Shown here piece by piece: positions 1 through 6,704 of a stretch of 13,253 nucleotides of DNA. Below the pieces are notes generated by a model. The model had not been told where the DNA came from and did not search any database. It saw only the letters and a list, made by a program, of their open reading frames with translations. Each line of letters begins with the position of its first letter. The stretch's first letter is position 1. Both the position numbers and the translations under genes were made by a program. The DNA is from Euperipatoides rowelli (taxonomy: Eukaryota > Onychophora > Udeonychophora > Euonychophora > Peripatopsidae), in the NCBI GenBank assembly GCA_003024985.2, contig PXIH01S0007786.1. The stretch is one strand, 5' to 3'.

Positions 1-38
1 TATTATTAAACAGTAAAATAAAGAAATATTAAAAAATA

Positions 39-361
39 CACTGTCAACTAATTTTTTAAAAAAAAAATAAAGTTACACGTCATTAACAGATAATGTCTAT
101 TTTTACTCATTTAATACCTTAATTTTCAAATTTAAACTCTAGGTTGATAACAGCTCTTTTCTTCCTATCTTTCAGAAGAAAGACAAGTTGAAAAAGAGGC
201 TGAATAGCTCAAGCTGCGAACTCATGTGAGCTTGGCTTATACCAAGAATACATAACAGCTCAGCCAAGCCATTGAGCTACTCCCCCTTGGCTTATACCAA
301 GAATACATAACAGCTCAGCCAACCCACTGAGCTACTCCCCCCTTGGCACTGTCAACTAATT
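39..361 (-). mobile_element. tRNA-derived SINE with tandem head and flanking direct repeats
   Basis: A 15-bp direct repeat, CACTGTCAACTAATT, occurs at 39-53 and 347-361. The DNA between (54-346), read on the minus strand, starts at the right-hand repeat with a tRNA-like 5' end (GGGGGAGTAGCTCAGTGG, an A-box-type sequence) and ends at the left in a T/A-rich tail. This is what a retroposed SINE with a target-site duplication looks like. The head is present twice in tandem, with a period of 55 bp (231-285 and 286-340). No convincing B box is seen; GAGTTCGCAGC near 217-227 (minus strand) is a weak candidate. The motif GAGCTGTTATG is shared with the SINE at 2820-2970, which supports a common family. 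The direct repeat is followed on both sides by A-rich sequence, so its exact limit is uncertain. Confidence 0.55.
231..346 (-). repeat. 55-bp tandem duplication of the SINE head
   Basis: Two near-identical units begin at 231 and 286 on the plus strand with CTTGGCTTATACCAAG. Each runs through CATAACAGCTCAGCCAA to a C-rich GAGCTACTCCCC end; a third unit survives only as CTTGG at 342-346. Each unit also holds a short internal palindrome, CTTGG-CTTATA-CCAAG. The repeat lies in the 5' tRNA-like part of the SINE, so the element has a dimeric head. Confidence 0.8.
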
Positions 362-362
362 G

Positions 363-635
363 ATATTAAAAAATAAAGCTAAAAAACTTATTTAAAAACA
401 ACAAAATTGGCAAAAAAAATGCAGTAATTCAAAAGTTGATGTTTCGGAGGGCTCACCCTCCTTCCTCAGAAGCTGAATCCTTGCAAAAATGTTCCCTCTC
501 ATTTTGCAAGGATTCAGCTTCTGAGGAAGAGGGTGAACCCACCGAAAGGTCAAGCTTTTGAATTACTGCATTTTTTTTTTTGCCAATTTTTTTTTTTTTT
601 TTAAATACATTTTTTAGCTTTATTTTTTTTAATAT
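363..635. mobile_element. Foldback (hairpin) MITE-like element
   Basis: The left arm (363-488) and right arm (502-635) are inverted copies around a 13-nt loop at 489-501. The inner 25 bp are perfectly paired (464-488 with 502-526). The pairing continues outward with a few mismatches through CACCCTC/GAGGGTG, TTTCGG/CCGAAA and GCAGTAATTCAAAAG / CTTTTGAATTACTGC. It reaches ATTGGCA/TGCCAAT and the outer TTTTTTAGCTTTATTTTTT segment. No coding capacity is present. I see no certain target duplication, because the flanks are A/T runs. Such elements are normally non-autonomous DNA transposons. Transcribed, this would form a long hairpin RNA. Confidence 0.8.
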
Positions 636-660
636 TTAGCTTTATTTTGTAATAATAATA

Positions 661-1126
661 ATTCTTTATGTGATGATAGAATGCCCATCACAAGTGAAAT
701 AGTGTTAGTTTGGGCCTGATGAATGAAGATGAACTAGTGAAGTGAGATTTTGAACGAGTCACAATTAGTGAATTTGTATGTAGCCAATGTATATAAACCA
801 AGCAAAGCGAGTTTACTATGATTGTACAGTTTATTATACAGTATGCACAATATATGTATTAGCCTATGAGTGAATTGAGATTAGTGTATTTATACATAGG
901 TAGGCTATGTATTTTAGGAATGAAGCAAGGTTACTATGTTTGTATATGTAATAAGGAAAGTGAGACTAGTTTTATGTATGTGTGTCTTATCAGCGACGTG
1001 TGGTTAGTAGGTTTGTAGTGTGTTATGAGAGAACAAAGATACTATGTTTGTTGAGACTAGTTATTTATATATGGATGTCTGTTTTGAGTAAAGCAAGGTT
1101 AATTAGTTTGTACATGTGTTATGAGA
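661..1126. repeat. Degenerate ~36-bp minisatellite, left part
   Basis: The stretch is an imperfect tandem array whose units repeat phrases such as AAGCAAGGTTACTATGTTTG, TGTGTTATGAG and GTGAGACTAGTTTATG-like sequence. Spacing between equivalent phrases is roughly 36 bp or a multiple of it. Units are clearest from about 900 to 1126 and blur toward 661. It contains no open frame of interest. The array resumes at 1545 beyond the inserted MITE. Confidence 0.6.
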
Positions 1127-1544
1127 CAGAGGCGTAGCATGACTGTTTGGTACCCGGGGCTCAGTTGATTTTTGACACCCTCTTTAAAAATATTTTGATA
1201 ACCTTTTTTTTTTTAGTTGTCTGGACATTTTGTTGACAGTTTGCCATATTATAATAAGCTTTTTTTTTAGTTGTCTGGATGTTTCGTTAACCATCTATTG
1301 TATATTTATTAACACAACAACGATGCACCCCCATATCACAACCGACTCTACACCCTCACATCCCACACAACTGTACACCCTTACCTACAACCCTGACACC
1401 CAAACCTGCACCCACACCTAACCCTGAAACCTAACACCTTATCCTACAGCCCCATCCCACCTACCCATAAAAAAAAAAAATTGGCACCCCCTGTGGTGGT
1501 ACCCGGGGCGGACCGCCCCCCCCCGCCCCCTTGCTACGCCTCTG
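1127..1544. mobile_element. hAT-type non-autonomous element (MITE), 418 bp
   Basis: The element has perfect 13-bp terminal inverted repeats, CAGAGGCGTAGCA at 1127-1139 and its complement at 1532-1544. It is flanked by an exact 8-bp direct repeat, TTATGAGA, at 1119-1126 and 1545-1552. An 8-bp duplication and a CAGRGGCG-type terminus are hallmarks of the hAT superfamily. Removing the element and one duplication restores a normal minisatellite unit. The interior is non-coding: two T-run plus AGTTGTCTGGA copies 54 bp apart (1215 and 1269), a C-rich tract at 1322-1456, and poly-C just before the right end. It would depend on a transposase supplied elsewhere. The phrase ATAAGCTTTTTTTT and the poly-C before the right terminus recur in the element at 8063-8404. 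Confidence 0.9.
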
Positions 1545-1640
1545 TTATGAGATAAGCGAAATTATATGGTTGTATGTATATAGGCTACAGTATAAGTGAG
1601 GCTAGTTGACCATGTGGCTATCTGTTATGAGTAAAGCAAT
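1545..1640. repeat. Degenerate minisatellite, right part
   Basis: This continues the array interrupted by the MITE. It opens with TTATGAGATAAGCGAAATTA and contains GTGAGGCTAGTTGACCATG and CTGTTATGAGTAAAGCAA, all matching phrases of the left part. The array ends near 1640, where unrelated single-copy-looking sequence begins. Confidence 0.6.
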
Positions 1641-2812
1641 ACCAACAACCAAAAAGTCCCACAATTTTCAAACTTTGAGTGTATATTAATCCTGTAAAGA
1701 TTTTGGGCAACTTCCACCAGCCCTCTCCCAACCTCTCTATTATAACTACCTCTCCATCCACATACACACACACATACACCCTTAGAAAATTTTTAAAATT
1801 ATCAATCACATGTATTAAATATAATGATAAATAACCTATAGATATATAATATTCCTGAAAAGGTTTAGGCAACATAGTTCCTTTACCTCTTACATAATTA
1901 ATCCTCACACTGTCTGGATTTTTTTATTAGTGTCATGCAGAATAAACTATGATGAATGAGCAATCTGAAGTTAGTGTAATCTAGACATTGTGATATGGGT
2001 AATGTCAGACACTACTGCTATTGAATATATATTTAAAAAAAAAAACTAATCTAAATATTAGGCAAATAAATTTTAAAACGCATTGTACAAACTATACATA
2101 TTTACAAAAGTATAAATATATTATTACTCTTTGTAAATTTATTTATAGAAAAAAAAAAGTCTAAATCTTATATAATATTACACAGGTTTTGCATGACGTT
2201 GTGCTCTGTCTTCTTCAAATAGATAAATTAATTTGGTCCAAACATAATAGGCATTTTATTTTGATCAAAGGCTTGAAGGGGGTGTGAGAAATTGGTGGGG
2301 CAGTGCAAAAGTACTTACATTATTTCCTTTATCCCTGTTACTTCTCTTACACTTGCTGCTTATACAATATATTCTGCCTCCATAGTACTGAGTGCAATAG
2401 TAAGTTCTCTGTTTCACGGTTTACCATAGTATAGGTGAACCTGCTAACATAATTAGCCTACAGTTTCAGTTGTGCCTTTGTGGTTAATTTGGCAGATGGC
2501 CCAGTTGGCATCAGAGTTTGCTAGGAGTTCTTATTCCCTTTAGTGATATATGATTTTATAGTCTTGTGTCTTTTACATATCAAATAATTATTTTTGTTGC
2601 ATTCCATTGTTTTCCATTAAATGTTAAGCAGTACTGGGATAGTTTTCCTATTGAATATGTGATGTCGGGCCTCATCCTTTGTGATATATTAATCCTCCAA
2701 TGAGTTCTTAAAAGTTAGCTTCTTTTTTTTTTAATAAATAAATCTCCTCTCCAAGAAGAGAAGAGATGTATTTTTTTTTTTTTGTTAATTAACTAATAGA
2801 AACTATAATTAC
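1641..2812. other. AT-rich stretch, no gene recognised
   Basis: A minus-strand open frame of 96 codons at 1618-1908 crosses a CA microsatellite (about 1760-1780) and the minisatellite edge. It resembles no family I know, so I treat it as chance. A short imperfect hairpin lies at about 2740-2772 (CTCCTCTCC opposite AAGAGAAGAGA) between T-runs. Nothing else stands out. Confidence 0.5.
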
Positions 2813-2819
2813 TTGCTAA

Positions 2820-2970
2820 TATGTGCTAAACACGTTCCTTGTGGTGGAAAGGGCAGCATACTTGGAAAAAAACACAAAGTGAGCTGTTACCCCGGGGATC
2901 AAACCTGTGTCCCCAGCATATGCCTTCGGTTTAGCAATCTAAGAAGCATAACAGCTCAACCAAGAAATGG
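2820..2970 (-). mobile_element. tRNA-derived SINE, 5'-truncated
   Basis: Read on the minus strand, the right end carries TTGGTTGAGCTGTTATGC, an A-box-like region. It is followed about 45 bases later by GGTTTGATCCC at 2895-2905, close to the pol III B-box consensus GGTTCGANTCC. The B box sits in a T-arm-like hairpin, with GGGG and CCCC flanking the loop. The body continues to about 2820 without a clear poly-A tail. The head phrase GAGCTGTTATG matches the tandem-headed SINE at 54-346. A functional tRNA is ruled out by the lack of a paired acceptor stem and a proper anticodon arm. Confidence 0.6.
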
Positions 2971-2989
2971 AGACGGAAAAAGTAGCTTC

Positions 2990-3595
2990 TTTTATTCAAT
3001 GTTTTATACTTCCTCCTCCTCTAGGAAAGCATTTCATATTTTCATTTGTGTTCTTTCTCTTTTTTAGTTTTGTAACCCAAAACGTTCTAGTAGTCAGCCA
3101 ATATACTGTATTATTATGTATTAGGGATATATTTCCATCAGTTAGGTAATCAAAATCGACTCCCAATTGTTTAGAGATGAATCCCATGTTTTATTTCAAA
3201 GCATCCTTCAAGTAATTGTTTGAATTTCTTTCTTACTGCTTGATTTTCTGATATAGTCAGGATGTCATCAATATAAACAGTTAGTACAAGTCTTCCATCT
3301 TCTTTTCATAGATGTAAGGGCATATTTTATTTCTAAATCCAGTTTCTGTTAAGTTTCTATCTAGGTGGTTATTCTAACATCTTCTGTTTTAATCCCTATA
3401 TGAATAGTTGGCACTTACAGTATAGTTTTTAATGGCCTGTTCTTATGTACTCTTTGGTTGTTCCATATATACTGTCTCAGCTAGATCACTATGTAAATAA
3501 GCAGTTTTCACATCATATTGATCCAATGTCCAGCTTTTTCAGTTTCAATTGTGGTAAGTATTCTGATTGTTTCAAATGTTAATACTGGGAGTAGG
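2990..3595 (-). pseudogene. Ty1/copia pol fossil, reverse transcriptase 3' half
   Basis: Minus-strand translation in shifting frames gives the core of a copia-type reverse transcriptase, the enzyme that copies the element's RNA into DNA. In order, it shows PVLTFETIRIL (about 3580-3545), then DQYDVKTAYLHSDL and ETVYMEQPK (about 3520-3452). Next comes the catalytic YIDD box at 3264-3275 inside LVLTVYIDDILTI. Last is a downstream region with QLGVDF and TDGNISLI (about 3170-3105). Several frameshifts and stops separate these pieces, so it is dead. Copia elements have the order integrase then reverse transcriptase, which fits the second half at 6705-7720. The RNase H region and LTRs are not seen. 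The fossil fades out near the SINE at 2970. Confidence 0.88.
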
Positions 3596-4110
3596 TATAA
3601 ATAGCCGATCCTGTCCAAACTAATCAGAATTGAGAACCCACAACAATGCAATGGGGAACAGTAATGGGTCGGCCATCATTTACCCTAGAATTTATTGCAT
3701 ATTACCCATAATTCCTTTGGTATATGACATCATACTTGGGAATATTCAGTAATTTCTGTGAGTGGCATGGCTCATTTGCAGAAATTTGCCTATGTAAATG
3801 AGCTTGTGATGTTATCATGAAAATTTCCAAACATTCCCGAGTATTCCTGAACATTCACGAGCATTTCCGGAAATTGCAAAATTTTTCCGAAGGGGTGTGT
3901 GGCTCATTTGCATATTTGACTTGTAATTTTCGGAAATTTACCCAGAATGCATCTGGAGTCATTTGCAATGCATTTTGGGTATTTTTGAAAAATCAAAGAT
4001 GGTGGCCAATTTTTTTAAAATTTTTTATGGCCATTTTCTCAACAATGAATTCTGGGTAATATGAGCTATTAGAACATTTTATAATTTCATATTTTTCCAA
4101 CATTTTCTAA
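3596..4110 (+). repeat. Left inverted arm of the foldback element
   Basis: This arm pairs with 6127-6704 with substitutions and small indels. Shared landmarks, reading inward, are CCAATTC/CCGATCC-type sequence, ACCCATAATTCCTTTGGTAT, GTGTGGCTCATTTG, GCTTGTGAT, GGTGTGTGGCTCATTTGCAT, CATTTGCAATGCATTTTGGG and TTCTGGGTAATATGAGCT. The inner part, from about 3935, is repeated again at 4940-5106 in the same orientation. Confidence 0.8.
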
Positions 4111-4907
4111 AGTGCCATGCCCACATATGATAAGCTACAACCTTGATATTCGGAACTTTAATAATAGACTTCCATGAAATCACACCTACCAATTTTGATC
4201 CGAATGTGAGGTTTATTAAGGTGAACAGAATAATGCGCAAAATATTAAGGTTTTTTAATTTTTTTTCCGATTTTGCTGAAGTGCACTGACCACCCCAAAT
4301 GACCTATGACTTTCATCTTGGGAACTATGCTACTAGATACCCATGATGTTACACATACCGATTTTGTGCCAAATGTGAGGTCATTAAGGTGCATAGAATA
4401 ATGGGTGAAATACTTAGGGTTTTTTTAAGTTTATTTATTTTCCGATTTTTATCAAAGTGCCCCGACCACACCCGATGACCTACTACCTTCATCTTGGGAA
4501 CCTTGATACTAGAAACCCATGACATCACACCTACCAATTTAGATCCAAATGTGAGTTCATTAAGGGTGCACAAAATAATGTGTGAAATATTTAGGTTTTT
4601 AACTTATTTTTTTTTTTATTTGTGCTGAAGTGCCCCGACCACCTCCGATGACCTACTACCTTTGTGTTCAGAACTATGATACTAGATACCAATGACATCA
4701 CACCTACCGATTTTGAGCTGAATGTAAGGTCATTATGAATAGGTCAAAGAACGATGTGTGAAATACTTAGCTTTTTATTCAATTTTTTTTTTTTTAGATT
4801 TTTGCCAAAGTGCCCCGGCCACCCTCAAGAGCTACAACTTTAATCTTCCGAATTATGCTAGTAGATATGCATAACATTATACTTACTGATTTTGAACTGG
4901 ATGCGAG
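4111..4907 (+). repeat. Satellite block A, monomers 1-5
   Basis: Five related monomers start near 4111, 4279, 4455, 4628 and 4808, each opening with AAGTGCCCYGACCAC-like sequence. Each carries, in order, a GACCTACTACCTTTATCTTG-like segment, ATACTAGAYACCCATGACAT, CACACCTACCGATTTTG, GTGAGGTCATTAAGGTGCA, a TGTGAAATACTTAGG-like segment and a T-rich end with TCCGATTTT. Spacing is 168-180 bp, with the fifth monomer shortened. Monomer-specific variants are conserved in the matching members of block B. No protein is encoded. Confidence 0.85.
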
Positions 4908-5106
4908 CCTTTGCCTTTGGCAAACTTCAGAAATTTTCAGAAATTTACCCAGAATGCATCTGGNGTCATTTGCAATGCATTTTGGGTATTTTTGAAAAAT
5001 CTAAGATGGTGACCAATTTTTTGATGGCCATTTGCTCAGCAATGAATTTTGGGTAATATGAGCTATTAGAACATTTTTTAATTTTATATTTTTTCAACAT
5101 TTGCCA
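4908..5106 (+). repeat. Internal copy of the inner arm segment
   Basis: This separates the two satellite blocks. It repeats the inner left arm: ACCCAGAATGCATCTGG starts near 3940 and again near 4947, and TTTTGGGTAATATGAGCT-like sequence follows in both, an offset of about 1.0 kb. Its first 25 bases (TTTGCCTTTGGCAAACTTC) are missing from the left arm but present, inverted, in the right arm near 6309-6331. It contains the single undetermined base, at 4964. Confidence 0.8.
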
Positions 5107-5945
5107 AAGTGCCATGCCCATCTCTGATAAGCTACGACCTTGATCTTCAGAACTATAATCCTAGACATCCATGACATCACAACTACCAATTTTGATCTGA
5201 ATGTGAGGTTATTAAGGTGCACAGAATACTGTGCAAAATACTTAATTTTTTTTTTCCGATTTTGCTAAAGTACCCTGACCTATGACTTTGATCTTGGGAA
5301 CTATGATACTAGACACTCATGACGTCACACATACCGATTTTGTGCCAAATGTGAGGTCATTAAGGTGCACAGATTAATGTGTGAAATACTTAGTTGTTTT
5401 TTTTTAATTTATTTATTTTTCCAATTTTTGCCGGAGTACCCCGACCAACCCCGATGACCTACTACCTTTATTTTGGGAACAATGATACTAGACACCCATG
5501 AAATCACACCTAACAATTTAGATCCAGATGTGAGTTCATTTTAAGGGTGCAGAAAATGATGCGTGAAATATATATTTAGGTTTTTAAATTTTTTTTCCGA
5601 TTTGTGCTGAATTGCCCTGACCACCAAAACCGACCTACCACCTTTATGTTCAGACCTATGATACTAGATACGAAAGATGTCACACCTACCAATTTTGATA
5701 TGAATGTAAGGTCATTAAGGTGCATAGAACGATGCGTGAAATACTTAGGTTTTTATTCAGATTTTTTTTTTTAATTTATTTTTCCGATTTTTGCCAAATT
5801 GCCCTGGCCACCCCCAAGAGCTATAACTTTAATCTTCAGAATTATGCTGGTAGATATGCATAACATCATACCTATTGTTTTTGAACTGGATGCGAGCTTG
5901 TTAAAGTGAGCAGAATGATGCGCAAAATACTTCTTAAAAATTGGA
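5107..5945 (+). repeat. Satellite block B, monomers 1'-5'
   Basis: Five monomers start near 5107, 5268, 5434, 5610 and 5797. Each resembles the same-numbered monomer of block A more than its neighbours. For example, monomers 2 and 2' share CACATACCGATTTTGTGCCA. Monomers 3 and 3' share AATTTAGATCCA and GTGAGTTCATT, 4 and 4' share GTTCAGA plus ACTAGATAC, and 5 and 5' share AAGAGCTA and GTAGATATGCATAACAT. This is a higher-order repeat made by duplicating a block of about 1 kb. Monomer 2' contains a perfect TGACGTCA at 5320-5327. Confidence 0.85.
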
Positions 5946-5960
5946 AAAAAATCTTTAAAA

Positions 5961-6126
5961 AAAACTTAAGTATTTCTCACATTATTCCGTGCATCTTAAT
6001 GATCTCACATTCAGCTAAAAATCAGTAGATATGACATCATGGGTGTCTAGTATTATAGTTACAAAGATCAAGTTTGTATCTCATCGGAGGTGGGCATAGC
6101 ACTTTGGCAAACATCAAAAAATATAA
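5961..6126 (-). repeat. Inverted satellite monomer beside the right arm
   Basis: Read on the minus strand this is one more monomer: AAAGTGCTATGCCCACCTCC, then ACACCCATGATGTCAT, GTGAGATCATTAAGATGCAC and GAAATACTT. It is closest to monomer 1. Because it is inverted relative to the ten others, the foldback pairing extends past the arms into monomer 1 (about 4111-4260), leaving a loop of roughly 1.7 kb. Confidence 0.8.
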
Positions 6127-6704
6127 AAGTTGATTGTGCATTATTCTGTGCATCCGAATGACATCATATAGAGCACATATTACCCAGAATTTATTGCTGA
6201 ACAAGTGGCATCAAAAAAAATAAAAACAAAAAATGTCCACCATCATGGTTTTTCAAATATACCAAAAATGCATTTCAAATGACCCCATATGCATTCCAAA
6301 GATTTCTGAAGTTTGCCAAAGGCAAACTTTGGAAATCTTCGGGAATTACATGCCGAATATGCAAATGCGCCACATACCTCTTCAAAAAACTTTGGCAATT
6401 TTCGTAAATGATTGGGAATGTTCAATATAATCGGAAATATTTGGGAACATTCAGAAATTTCTGTGATGAGATCACAAGCTTATTTGCAAATGCAAATTTA
6501 TCTAACTTTATGTAAATGAGATAATTTATCCAAATGAGCCACACCTTTCACGGAAATTTAATAATATTCGTGAATATGACATCATACCAAAGGAATTATG
6601 GGTAATATGAAAGGAATTATAAGAAAAATGTCAGACCCCCCATGGAGCCCCAGTGCTTTGTGGGTGCTCAAATCTGATTGGTGTGGATAGAATTGGCTAT
6701 TTAT
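6127..6704 (-). repeat. Right inverted arm of the foldback element
   Basis: This is the inverted counterpart of 3596-4110. It differs by small indels, including a segment near 6130-6170 that repeats TGCATTATTCTGTGCATCC-like monomer sequence, and by a perfect 9-bp hairpin with a 3-nt loop at 6309-6329 (AAGTTTGCC AAA GGCAAACTT). A short direct repeat, AAAGGAATTAT, occurs at about 6590 and 6611. The outer end is GGCTATTTATAC at 6693-6704. Confidence 0.8.

Larger units (their letters stand above)
3596..6704. mobile_element. ~3.1-kb foldback element with internal satellite array
   Basis: The ends are inverted copies: GTATAAATAGCC at 3595-3606 and GGCTATTTATAC at 6693-6704. Similarity continues inward (CTAATCAGAATTGAG opposite CAATCAGATTTGAG, then ACCCATAATTCCTTTGGTAT on both sides), so each imperfect arm is several hundred bases long (about 3596-4110 and 6127-6704). 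Between them lie two blocks of five monomers and one inverted monomer. There is no coding capacity; short frames within are chance. The element interrupts a copia fossil at the boundary of its YYEKV and PVLTF segments. The target duplication is ambiguous: flanks fit a TA or TATA duplication, but TATAAATA is itself nearly palindromic. The superfamily cannot be assigned. One ambiguous base (n) is at 4964. Confidence 0.85.

Noticed and set aside
231-346. CRISPR-like direct repeats
   Set aside because: Only two adjacent 55-bp units without spacers; they are a tandem SINE head in a eukaryotic context.
1151-1161. GGTACCCGGGG resembling a KpnI-SmaI vector polylinker, also near 1499
   Set aside because: It occurs twice inside the hAT MITE, far from other vector sequence, and is part of the element.
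1390-1440. Interstitial telomere repeat (CCCTAA-like phrases)
   Set aside because: Only isolated CCTAACCCTGA-type phrases occur, with no true tandem hexamers.
1618-1908. 96-codon minus-strand open frame
   Set aside because: It spans a CA/TG microsatellite and the minisatellite edge, has AT-driven composition and resembles no known family.
2885-2965. Functional tRNA gene
   Set aside because: Only the A- and B-box regions are tRNA-like; no paired acceptor stem or usable anticodon arm is present.
3817-4059. 80-codon plus-strand frame in the left arm, with a similar-looking 60-codon frame antisense in the right arm (6425-6243)
   Set aside because: The two look alike because the arms are inverted copies. 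The arms have indels relative to each other that break the frame, so no protein is being conserved.
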